A program made the translations under genes and the position numbers. Shown in pieces: positions 8,834-17,500 of a stretch of DNA of 17,793 nt. The notes beneath the pieces are model-generated. The model saw only the letters and a program-made list of their open reading frames with translations. It was not told the DNA's origin and ran no database searches. This DNA comes from an uncultured Muribaculaceae bacterium (GTDB lineage: Bacteria; Bacteroidota; Bacteroidia; Bacteroidales; Muribaculaceae): NCBI GenBank assembly GCA_910587545.1, contig CAJUMI010000016.1, positions 1 through 17,793 of the forward strand. The letters are read 5' to 3'. How positions within the stretch are numbered: position 1 is the stretch's first letter; each line of letters begins with the position of its first letter.

Positions 8834-9733
8834 TTATTTATCTTCAAACATGAGAGCTGCGGCACCTATATAGCCGGAATTGTTGCCGAGGCCGGCGCAG
8901 AGTATATTGATATGTTCAGCAGCCTCGCGAGTGAGATATTTCGGCAATTTCTCGGTGACGCGGGGTATGAAGAGATCAGATGAGTCTACAACCGAACCAC
9001 CTATGATCACAGCCTCGGGATCGACCAGATTGAGAGTCCATGAAAGGGCAAACACAAGGCCGTCGGCAAACTCGTCGAACACTTTGAGGGCTTCGGTTTC
9101 ACCTGCGCGGGCACGCTCGGCGATCTCCTTGCCGTCGGCTTCACGACCGGTCGAGGCCTTGTACATGCGCGCAAGGCCGGGTCCTGAGACATAGTCTTCG
9201 ATGAAACTGTCGCGATAGGGAGCCTGCCAGATCTCGCCGGCATTACCGGTGTAGCCGCACCATATTTTGCCGTCATTGATGAACGCGCAGCCGCATCCAG
9301 TGCCGAGGGTGATACCGAGTATCGACGATTTGCCGCGGCCTGCACCCCAGACCGCCTCGCCGAACATCATGGCGTTTGCATCATTGTTCATGCACACTTT
9401 CTTACAAGTCGTGAGCTCGATAATATGCTTCAGCGGGTAGTGATGCATGGTTGGCAGTGTATTGCACTCGAGTATGGTGCCGGTATTGATGTCGATCGGT
9501 CCTGAGCAACCTATGCCTATGCCTCGGAGACGGCTGTCGGGCACCTGACTGAGCATCTCGTTGAGCAGTTCGAGTATGCTGGCCACGATTTTTTCACGTG
9601 GTCCGTAGGCGTTGGTGGGTGTTTCGCGGGGTGTCCCGATAACATTGCCGGAACCGTCTACAATGCCGCATTTTATTTTTGTGCCTCCGATATCGATGCC
9701 GATAGCGAGGTCGCGCGATGATGTATCTGTCAT
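8834..9733 (-). CDS. ROK-family sugar kinase lacking the usual zinc motif
   Basis: This 299-residue cytoplasmic kinase has the ROK/ASKHA features: the phosphate loop IGIDIGGTKIK (11-21), the catalytic aspartate in NNDANA (Asp118), the second phosphate motif LGTGCGCAFINDGK (143-156) and the adenosine-loop region VDPEAVIIGGSV (237-248). ROK kinases commonly have GEIGH followed by a cysteine cluster CxCGxxGCxE that binds zinc. Here the equivalent reads GEIWQAPYRDSFIEDYVSG (166-184), so the histidine and the cysteine cluster are both missing. Family members phosphorylate glucose, GlcNAc, ManNAc, allose or fructose at O6 or a similar position; the exact sugar cannot be told. Next to the SIS enzyme and the hexosaminidase-type hydrolases, a hexosamine (GlcN, GalN or GlcNAc) is the most likely substrate. 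It ends 9 bp before the GH2 start codon. Confidence 0.9.
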   Translation of the reverse strand: MTDTSSRDLAIGIDIGGTKIKCGIVDGSGNVIGTPRETPTNAYGPREKIVASILELLNEMLSQVPDSRLRGIGIGCSGPIDINTGTILECNTLPTMHHYPLKHIIELTTCKKVCMNNDANAMMFGEAVWGAGRGKSSILGITLGTGCGCAFINDGKIWCGYTGNAGEIWQAPYRDSFIEDYVSGPGLARMYKASTGREADGKEIAERARAGETEALKVFDEFADGLVFALSWTLNLVDPEAVIIGGSVVDSSDLFIPRVTEKLPKYLTREAAEHINILCAGLGNNSGYIGAAALMFEDK

Positions 9734-9762
9734 GATTATTGTTGTGGTTATATGCTGTTGGA

Positions 9763-10824
9763 TTATTCTATATTTGTCACTTTCTGGCCGTGGGTAAATT
9801 CACCAGGGATGATGCCTTTTTCTTCTCGGGCCCAGATCTCGACGGCGAGTTGGACTGGAATGATCGATGTGATGTCGAAGAGGTCTTCGTCGGGAGCCGG
9901 AGCGGCAATTACGGTCAGGGCATCGCCCGGCGGAACGGCGTCGGGGCGGTCGGAGATGAGGAGCACACGGCCTCCGAAGCTGACGATTTCATCGATCAGC
10001 CTGTGAGTCTGCTCAAAGGTAGGAGTCGCCGAGTGAGCAATGACGACAGCTGTGAAGCCCTGACAGACCATCTCCAGCGGGCCGTGGCGGAACTCACCGC
10101 CGGCGAGAGCCTGTGCCGGCGTATGGCTCGCTTCCATGGCCATGAGGGCCGACTGGCTTGCTGATGCCATTGAGGTGCCTCGCGCTATGAATTGCAGATA
10201 TGACGCATCGCCCAGCGCGCGAAGCATGGCCGGGCAGGTGTGTTCTCTTTTGCTGAGCGTGGCCTCGATTTGGGCTGCGACGGTCTGCCAGATGCCGGCA
10301 GGAACGGCTATGCCTTTGAGGACCTTGTCAATCATATATATAACCTGGAAACCTGTTATGAATGTCTTTGTCGAGGTCTTTTCCTCGGTGCCTGCCATTG
10401 TGGGCAGTAAAATATCGGCGCGACGGCCGAGAGTGCTTTCGGGCTCGTTGGTAATGACTGCGATCGATGCTTTGATGCCGCGCTGATCCATCTGTCTCAC
10501 GACATTGACAGTCTCGAAACTTTCGCCGCTCTGCGATATGGCGACAAGCAGAGTGTCGTCGGCCAGCACATTGAGTTGATAGTGCAATAATTCGCCGGCG
10601 TTGATCACGGTAGCGGCGATACCGTTCTGCGAAAGGAATGCGCGGAGTGTGCCTGACAGAAAGTATGAACTGCCCATGCCGGTGATGACTATGCTCCCGG
10701 CTTTGCGGGCTGCGGTTGCAAAATCGTCGAGACTTTTTGAACCGGCGCGGTCAGGCGCGTAGTAGGCGGCTGTCGCACAGATGGCTTCTGGTTGTCCGAG
10801 TATTTCCTGTAAAAATTCAGTCAT
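9763..10824 (-). CDS. Double-SIS hexosamine-phosphate deaminase/isomerase (GlmS isomerase-like, NagB-II/AgaS type)
   Basis: A 353-residue cytoplasmic protein with two SIS domains and no glutaminase domain, so it corresponds to the isomerase half of GlmS. Sugar-phosphate-binding motifs are present: GMGSSYF (about 49-55), ISQSGES (96-102) and EEKTSTKTF (147-155). By hand alignment, the three catalytic residues of E. coli GlmS (Glu488, His504, Lys603) correspond to Glu231, His247 in EFRHGPLE, and Lys348 in the C-terminal tail KVTNIE. Proteins of this build without glutaminase usually deaminate an amino-sugar phosphate to a keto-sugar phosphate (NagB-II, GlmD, AgaS), giving for example fructose-6-phosphate from GlcN-6-phosphate. 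FrlB-like fructosamine deglycases are an alternative. It lies 29 bp upstream of the ROK kinase, which would supply its phosphorylated substrate. Confidence 0.88.
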   Translation of the reverse strand: MTEFLQEILGQPEAICATAAYYAPDRAGSKSLDDFATAARKAGSIVITGMGSSYFLSGTLRAFLSQNGIAATVINAGELLHYQLNVLADDTLLVAISQSGESFETVNVVRQMDQRGIKASIAVITNEPESTLGRRADILLPTMAGTEEKTSTKTFITGFQVIYMIDKVLKGIAVPAGIWQTVAAQIEATLSKREHTCPAMLRALGDASYLQFIARGTSMASASQSALMAMEASHTPAQALAGGEFRHGPLEMVCQGFTAVVIAHSATPTFEQTHRLIDEIVSFGGRVLLISDRPDAVPPGDALTVIAAPAPDEDLFDITSIIPVQLAVEIWAREEKGIIPGEFTHGQKVTNIE

Positions 10825-10850
10825 TATTAATTAGTAAACAATAAATTTAA

Positions 10851-10900
10851 AGCATCCCGAGTGGTGGCGTTCGCGATCGGACACCCCGCCTCGGGATGCT
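10851..10900 (-). terminator. Hairpin with perfect 11-bp arms; possible attenuator or partial terminator
   Basis: The arms AGCATCCCGAG (10851-10861) and CTCGGGATGCT (10890-10900) are exact reverse complements, separated by 28 nt. A weak inner pairing of GGTG with CACC (10863-10866 and 10882-10885) could extend the fold. In the direction of transcription the structure starts 14 nt after the stop of the SusE-position gene and is followed by the T-rich run TTTAAATTTATTGTTT, then the SIS gene start 26 nt on. A GC-rich stem plus T-rich tail suits a leaky intrinsic terminator or an mRNA-stabilising 3' end for the susCD transcript. The large loop is unusual for a strong terminator, so the regulatory role is inference. 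Confidence 0.6.
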
Positions 10901-10914
10901 GCTATAGTGTATTA

Positions 10915-12798
10915 TCAGATGTCAAAACGTGTCATTTCGTAGGCGATGAGACCCTGGTCGCCGACAAGCATGTAAACCTGTACGGCATTGCCATCGCTTG
11001 ACCGACCGAAGATAACGTCATTCATCTCGAGGGTATTGGGGCCGATAATGCTCGTGCCTGAGACGTAAGGGAACACCGAGGTCATGCCGGTGGGACCGTA
11101 GCCTGTGCCTATGGGGCCGCCCTTGCTCGCGTCGCCGAGACTGTTGCCTTCTCGCGAGTCAAAGATGAAACCGTCTGTCATAGAAGTCACTGTCGGATTG
11201 GCTCCGACATTGGCAACATAAAGACGATGGGCGAATCCTCCGTTGTTGGTTCCGTTTGTTGTGGCGACGAGGTGTGCGCCGTTGAATTCGCAGTAAGCGA
11301 TCGAACGCACACTCTTCGACCAGTCGGGTTTGGAAGCGTCGCCCCACCAGAAGTGGCTTTTCGGAGCCTCGAAACTGATGGCGCGGTTGCCTGTGCCGAC
11401 AGGAGTAAATACCATGCCGAGACGGGCGTTGCCCGAATCCCAGAGATAGCCGAGAGGCCGGTTCTTGGTGATGGGCACTGCTTTGGACGCATTCCACATC
11501 GAAGCATATTTTCCACCGCCCCATTCAACGTATGCGGTCGGCTGGGAAGGCTTGCCATCGGTGAATTCGAGGAAGACACAACGGATGGGCTGGGGTGAGG
11601 TTGTGCCGATTACAGCGTCGCCGGAAGTGATGTCACCGCAGCATGCGATAGTGCTGAAGAGATGGAGCTTCGTGGCATTGTTGATACCATATGGAGCGTT
11701 CTTGAAGTAGCCGCCCAGCATGTTGGCCCAGAGGATGCTTGTCGGGGGATTCTGAATGCCGTCTTTCCAGACGAAGATGCGGACATCTGTGCTGGCGGTC
11801 GCTGTGGCGTCGACGGTGCTGGTGAATGTCGCCGCGATAAGATGGCCTGCGTCATCGTTGCAGATAGCGCGGTACTCGCGGTCGGTGGGCATGCCGGTTG
11901 TGTTGACCCTGACATTTTCGAGAAGTTCGCCGTTGAATCGGTCAAAGACGAGCATCTTTGTCACGTCCAGACGGTTGGCCACGATGAGATAGTCGCCGAC
12001 AACCGCAAGCGACGTGTTGGCTCCCGCTTCGAAACCGTGAGGATCGTCGACGGTGGTCTGGAAGCCCCACATGTTGGCGATGTAGCCGATGCCGGATTCG
12101 AGAAGTTTGGGCAGATCGACCATAATGTCATAAGTGACCTTGGTGACACCATCCTGAGCCGTAACAGTGATCGAAGGATTGCCGCTCATGTCGATCATGC
12201 CTGTGGCGGGATCGTAGGCTGGGCATTCGAACGTAGCCCATGGCGACACTTCGATTGTAGCGGCATGGAGAGCCCCGTCAAGTGAAGAAGAAGTCTTGTA
12301 GATGACGATGCTGCCGTTTTCGCCGGGCGCGACCGGTTCGTTGACAACGATAGTCGTGCGCGGGCTCTCGACGAGCAGGGCTGATGTGATCTTGGCCGCG
12401 CTTGATTTGACGTAATCGGCCACGATCGTGAAGGGATGCGCGCAGCCTTTGTCATCGATGAGGTTGGTCTGGAATCCCTGGGTGAGGTCATGGATGCCGG
12501 AGATCGAGGGTGAAAATTTGTAGCCCACGGGCATCTGTGCCTCAAGTTTCATCTGTGTGAGGTCGCCCATGATGGGATCGGTGTCGCTGATGTAGTAGGG
12601 TACCTGAACGGTGATCAGTCCGTTTTCAGCGTCTATTACCGAAGGATATTCGGCAGTCGAACCTTCCACGAGGAGACCTTTGACTGTCAGTTGAGAGGTG
12701 CCGACGCCGTCGAGGTGATTGATTTCGTCAACCTCGGCACAGCTCGTAGCCATCAGCGCGGCAGCAAGAAGTCCTGAAACTATATATTTATATTTCAT
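10915..12798 (-). CDS. SusE-position surface lipoprotein, DUF5018-like, probable glycan-binding beta-propeller
   Basis: This 627-residue lipoprotein sits where surface glycan-binding proteins (SusE/SusF type) are normally encoded, directly after susD. A signal peptide leads to Cys20 (MATSC), followed by the acidic surface-export signal AEVDE. Residues of about 35-235 look like two or three Ig-like beta domains, with phrases such as LTVKGLLVEGS, ALLVESPRTTIVV and ITVTAQDGVTKVTYDI. From about 240 to the end, repeated blade-like segments appear (SLAVVGDYLIVANR, VRSIAYCEFNGAHLVATT, VQVYMLVGDQGLIAYEM), which suggests a beta-propeller. The protein resembles the uncharacterised DUF5018 group from memory; that name is tentative. 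The inferred role is binding the target glycan at the cell surface and passing it to SusCD. No catalytic motif is visible. The hairpin at 10851-10900 begins 14 nt after its stop codon. Confidence 0.8.
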   Translation of the reverse strand: MKYKYIVSGLLAAALMATSCAEVDEINHLDGVGTSQLTVKGLLVEGSTAEYPSVIDAENGLITVQVPYYISDTDPIMGDLTQMKLEAQMPVGYKFSPSISGIHDLTQGFQTNLIDDKGCAHPFTIVADYVKSSAAKITSALLVESPRTTIVVNEPVAPGENGSIVIYKTSSSLDGALHAATIEVSPWATFECPAYDPATGMIDMSGNPSITVTAQDGVTKVTYDIMVDLPKLLESGIGYIANMWGFQTTVDDPHGFEAGANTSLAVVGDYLIVANRLDVTKMLVFDRFNGELLENVRVNTTGMPTDREYRAICNDDAGHLIAATFTSTVDATATASTDVRIFVWKDGIQNPPTSILWANMLGGYFKNAPYGINNATKLHLFSTIACCGDITSGDAVIGTTSPQPIRCVFLEFTDGKPSQPTAYVEWGGGKYASMWNASKAVPITKNRPLGYLWDSGNARLGMVFTPVGTGNRAISFEAPKSHFWWGDASKPDWSKSVRSIAYCEFNGAHLVATTNGTNNGGFAHRLYVANVGANPTVTSMTDGFIFDSREGNSLGDASKGGPIGTGYGPTGMTSVFPYVSGTSIIGPNTLEMNDVIFGRSSDGNAVQVYMLVGDQGLIAYEMTRFDI

Positions 12799-12818
12799 GA
12801 TTTTTAAGTGTTAATTAG

Positions 12819-14501
12819 TTACTTCCAGAGGTCGTTCTGATCGCAGAGGGGGTTGTTCTGGATTTCGCTGTAAGGAATTGGGCAGATCGCATACTTGGCC
12901 GGGAATTTGCGGTCTTCGTTATCCGCTTGGATAACTTCATATTTGAGTGTGCCGTCAGCATTCTTTGTCGTATGGATGCCGTGAACGCGCTGGCCGTTGA
13001 GAGTCTCGACCACTTTGCCCCAGCGGACGAGGTCGAAATAGCGGTGACCTTCGAGTCCGAGTTCACAGATACGTTCTTTGGCGAGGTCTGCGAGATACTC
13101 ATTCCACGAGGATTTTATGCTCTTCTGTGGGAGGCCTACGCGTGTTCGTATCTCGTTGAGGTCATTGTAGGCTTTGCCCCATTCGTTCAGTCTGGCATAA
13201 GCCTCGGAGCGGATAAGGTAGATTTCTGCGAGACGCAATTCAGGCCAGAGCTGGTCGCTGAGTGTGTTGGTATAGTTGTATGTTTTGGTTGTCAAGAACT
13301 TACGTATCATATAGCCTGTGGTGCTCTTGTGTACGTTGTCGTTGACCGGCAGACCGGTGTACTGCATGCCTTCGTCCGCGCCGCCGTCCCAGAGTTCGAT
13401 GGTGCGGCCTTTCCATGTGCAGCCGGGATAGAGCACTGTGTAGTAGAAGCGCGGATCACGGTTGTCGAAAGGCTTGTTACCATATTTGCCGAGGTTGTCC
13501 CAGCTGAATGATTCCCAGTTGTCGCCGACCTTTATGTCGAACTGCGAGACATACTCTTCGGTGGGAGTCATGCCTACACCCAACTCGGAGTTGGTCGCGA
13601 GTCTGGCATCGGAGACGGGACCCACCCACGTGTTCCATGAGTGCTGTTTCTTGCCGACCTGATAGAAGACAGGCAGGATGAGCTCCGCGCTTTCAGGGTT
13701 GGTGAAGATCTGCTCGTACTGGGCGAGTGTCAGGCCGGACTGAAGGCTATACTTGTTGAGATCGAACAGCTCGCTGGCAGCACTGACAGCATCGTCCCAA
13801 CGCTCAGCGTAGAGCGAAGCGCGCGCTTTCATGCCGAGAACCGCACCCTTGGTGATGCGCCCGAGATCGGCTGAAGGCCATTCTTTAGGTAGAATATTTG
13901 CGATCTCTGTGTACTCTTTGATCACAAAATCCCAGCTTTGGGCTTCTGTAGAACGAGCTTTGTCGTTTTTGTGATCGTCATCGACACCGCCGTCGACAAG
14001 ACGGAGAATCACACCGCCGTGACGCTGGATGAGTTCCTGATAGCAGAGGGCGCGTAGAAAGCGTGCCTCAGCCACGCGCACGATCACCTGATCTTCGGGC
14101 AGTTTGATCATGCCGCGCTCGTAGTCCCAGAGAAATTGGTTGAACAGGCGGATATAGTTGTACATGCCGCCCCAGTTTGAGCGGAAGTCTCCGCCGGTGA
14201 CAGTGATCTGGTTGTCAAGAAAGAACATCTTGTTGAAGATGCCGCCGTCCACATTGAACCATGAACCTTTGAGCAGGTCGGTAGCGCCGTCTGTGACGGC
14301 ATTGAGGGCGTTGCCGGTCTCGATGTCGGCAATCTGATGGAGCATGCCGTAGAAATTCTTGACCGTGAGGTCGAGATTCTCAACCGAAGCATAGGCGACA
14401 TCCTCGCTGTAGTAACCGGTAGGGTTCACATCGTTGATCGAGTCACACGAAGGTAGAGTGACAGCCAACGAAGCGACCAGTCCTATGATATATTTTTTCA
14501 T
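12819..14501 (-). CDS. SusD/RagB-like starch-binding-type outer-membrane lipoprotein
   Basis: This is the surface lid and glycan-binding partner of the SusC-like transporter encoded immediately upstream. I chose the ATG at 14501, which gives 560 residues, because the protein then starts MKKYIIG, runs through a hydrophobic segment and reaches a lipobox ending LPSC at Cys19. The ATG at 14531 overlaps the susC stop and would only add ten polar residues before the signal peptide. Acidic residues after the lipid cysteine (CDSIND) fit the Bacteroidota surface-export signal. The C-terminal part has the RagB/SusD hallmarks LRLAEIYLIRSEAYARL, LNEIRTRVGLP and the segment KERICELGLEGHRYFDLVRWG. The N-terminal half carries the helical TPR-like scaffold (for example EARFLRALCYQELIQRHGG). 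A 20-bp gap to the next gene indicates one operon. Family assignment is firm; the ligand is unknown. Confidence 0.97.
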   Translation of the reverse strand: MKKYIIGLVASLAVTLPSCDSINDVNPTGYYSEDVAYASVENLDLTVKNFYGMLHQIADIETGNALNAVTDGATDLLKGSWFNVDGGIFNKMFFLDNQITVTGGDFRSNWGGMYNYIRLFNQFLWDYERGMIKLPEDQVIVRVAEARFLRALCYQELIQRHGGVILRLVDGGVDDDHKNDKARSTEAQSWDFVIKEYTEIANILPKEWPSADLGRITKGAVLGMKARASLYAERWDDAVSAASELFDLNKYSLQSGLTLAQYEQIFTNPESAELILPVFYQVGKKQHSWNTWVGPVSDARLATNSELGVGMTPTEEYVSQFDIKVGDNWESFSWDNLGKYGNKPFDNRDPRFYYTVLYPGCTWKGRTIELWDGGADEGMQYTGLPVNDNVHKSTTGYMIRKFLTTKTYNYTNTLSDQLWPELRLAEIYLIRSEAYARLNEWGKAYNDLNEIRTRVGLPQKSIKSSWNEYLADLAKERICELGLEGHRYFDLVRWGKVVETLNGQRVHGIHTTKNADGTLKYEVIQADNEDRKFPAKYAICPIPYSEIQNNPLCDQNDLWK

Positions 14502-14530
14502 ATTCTGTTTTTTGAAATTTAGAACTGACA

Positions 14531-17500
14531 TTAGAATGAAAGGTCAAGACCAAAGGTGAATGTGCGCTGCTGAGGGTAGAAAGCCCAGGTGTAGTTGCCG
14601 CTTTCAGGATCAAGATATTTGAAATCTGTGATCGTGAAGAGATTGACACCCGAAGCGAAGAAACGGACATTCGAGATATTGGCTTTCTTGGTGATCCTGG
14701 TCGGAATGGTGTAGCCGATGGTGAGGTTTTTCAGACGGAGATATGCACCGTTGCGTTTCCAGAAGTCGGATACGTATGAGTTTTGGGCATTGCCTGTGAC
14801 TGAAAGGCGGGGATATTCGGCGTTTGTGTTGTCGGGACGCCATGAACCCTCGACAAGGTAAAGGGGCGAGTTGTCCCAGTTGCCATACCAGGGGCGGGTG
14901 AGAGGGCAGAAGTCTGACACACCCGAGCCGAGCATCTTGTCGCACAGAGCCGCGCCCTGCAGCTGGAACGAGAGGTCGAAGCCGCGCCAGTTGGCCTGGG
15001 CGTTGAGGGCGAACATCATTTCGGGGCGCTGGTTGCGTGCGATCTTCACCTGATCCTCTGCCGTGATCTTGCCGTCGCCGTTGATGTCGACATAACGGAT
15101 GTCACCGAGGCGGGGTGTGGTATTGATGGGGTGAGGCATGTTGTCGAGCTCTTCCTGAGTCTGATAGAGACCGGCCGTCTTGAAGCCCCATACATCGCCG
15201 ATCGAGCTGCCCAGACGGCTCTGCCAGGGCAGGGTACCGGCGCTTTCGGTGCGGCTGATGATGCGGTTATGAGCCCAGGTGAGGTTGGCATTGACGTTGT
15301 AGTGGAAATCGCCGATGCGGTTGGTGTGGCGGAGCACGAGTTCGATACCGCGGTTGTCAAACTTGCCGCGATTGTCGACCGAAGGATAGTTGCCCGCGAG
15401 TGACGGAGCGAAAACCGAGCCGACACTGGTAAGAATGTCGTAGGTATATTTGTAGAAGTAATCGAATTCGGCGCTCAGTAGACCGTTCCACATGGTGAGT
15501 TCGAAGCCTATGTCATAGGAATTTGTCTTTTCCCAGGTGAGGTTGCTCTGCAGATAGACGTTTACGGGTGAAAGAGTTGTCCCAACAGTAGGATTCGGAC
15601 CGAAAGCGGCGATACCCGAAGATGCGAGATACTGCTGGCGGTAGAGCCATGCGGCGACGTTGTCGTTGCCTGTCTTGCCGATAGATCCGCGGATCTTGAG
15701 GAAGTCGATGTTGTCGCCGAGGAACTCGCGGATGAAGTTTTCACGGGAAAGAACCCAACCGGCCGATACCGACGGGAAGAAGCCCCAGCGCTTGCCGGGC
15801 GCAAAGAGGTAGGAACCGTCGTAACGGAAGGCGACTTCGGCGAGATATTTTTCGTCGTAGTTGTAACCGACGCGGCCTGCAATGCCTTCCGAAGCCGATT
15901 TGCCGGCGCTCTCGGAGTTGGCCTTGTTGGGATCCGGGTCAAGATCCTGGCCGAACGACAGGTAGGGAAGATCATAGAGAGCGAAGTTGCGGCGGTTGCC
16001 CGACATCACCGAGCTGTCGTCGTTGGTGCGCTCGTAGAGGAAGATGGCGTTGACGTTATGGACGCTGTTGAACGTGCCAGTATAGCTGATCGACGGACGG
16101 ACAACCGTCTTCTGTCCTTTCTGGTCGCCTACAACCATGTTGCCGCCGGGCGTAAGGTTTGGTGCGTCGAGCTTGCTGTACTGCTTGGTCGAGGGGTTCC
16201 ATGCCATCACTTTATATGTATAGTTGAATGACTTGCTCTGGAGATCATACCAGTCCCAGCTGAAAAAGAAAGATGCCTTGAGCCCTTTGAGGAAGGGGGC
16301 TTTCCAGTCTATGCGACCGGAGGTGTTGATGGTGACGCGGCGTGATTTGGAGAAACCGGAATGACCTGCTGCGTATTCCGGATTATGACCGATGTTACGG
16401 AAACCAGAAGTCGGCATGCCGTTGTTGGGATCATCGGGATCAGAGCTCTGATATACTTTGGGGATATAAGGAGCGGAGTACAGCATCTGGTTTTCGAGTG
16501 AGTAGCCCCCGTACTGGGTGGCATAAGTCTGGCCTGAAGGATAGTTGCTGTCGGCGATGATGCCTGCGGCGTTGAACTGCACGTCAAACATGTCGCCGAG
16601 CTGGGCGTCGACGTTCGAACGGAAGTTGCCGCGCTGGTAATGGTGACCTTCGAGATTGCCGTTCTGTTTCAGGAAACCTCCCGACAGGAAGTAGTGCGAC
16701 TTGTCCGTTCCACCGCTGATCGTGAGGTTGTGCTGGGTGTTGAGAGTGGTTTTCTTCATTGTCTCGAGCCAGTCGGTGTCCTCGATGCCGTCAGTGATGT
16801 CGCCGTTGTTGACAGCGTCGAGCATGTTCTGTGTGAAGTGCACGTTCATCGGATCGACACCGTCAAGAGTCTGCGCGAGGTTGTACCACTGCATGTATTC
16901 CAGACCGTTCATCATTTTCGGAAGTGAGGTGGGACTGTTGAGAGTCACTGTGCCGCGATAGCTGATGCTGGCGCGTCCTTCGGAGCCACGCTTTGTGGTG
17001 ATGATGATGACACCGTTGGCGGCTTTCATACCGTAGATAGCGCATGAAGCGGCATCTTTGAGCACCGAGATAGATTCAACTTCGTTGGGGTCGAGCGAGG
17101 CAAGACCGTTGCTGCCGCGTTCGACGCCGTCGATGATGCACAACACCGTACCGGCATCGTTGTAAGACGAATAACCGCGGACGAGGATCGACACACCGTC
17201 AGATCCGGGGCGACCGCTTGACTGCATGGTAATCATGCCCGGGAGCTTACCTACGAGTGACTGTGATAGGTTGGAGCCTACGGTCTTCGTAATATCCTTG
17301 GATGTAACCTGAGAGACGGCACCCGTCAAAGTCACTTTCTTCTGCTCGCCGTAACCCACAACGACAATTTCGTCGAGATTCTTGCTGTCTTCGGTAAGCA
17401 CTACATTGATAGTACTGCGATTGTTGATTTTAACGTGTTCCGGGTTCATACCCACATAGCTGAATGTGAGTGTGCCGTCGGCCGGAGCAATGATTGAATA

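Noticed and set aside
10825..10850. Internal promoter for the SIS gene (TAAATTTA resembles TAnnTTTG)
   Set aside because: The last base differs and no TTTG lies at the expected distance upstream; the T-rich tail of the hairpin explains the composition.
11662..12285. Long plus-strand open frame (207 codons) opposite the SusE-position gene, and similar frames opposite other genes
   Set aside because: These are antisense shadows in moderately GC-rich coding DNA: low-complexity or unfamiliar translations, no signal peptides or family motifs, and fully covered by well-supported minus-strand genes.
14502..14531. SusD start at the ATG overlapping the SusC stop (TAATG)
   Set aside because: It would put ten polar residues before a normal lipoprotein signal that begins at the next methionine (14501). 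It may aid translational coupling but is unlikely to be the main start.
15046..15426. Short minus-strand frames inside the SusC gene
   Set aside because: They are out-of-frame readings rich in Ser/Thr/Arg/Ala, without motifs, inside a fully intact SusC frame.
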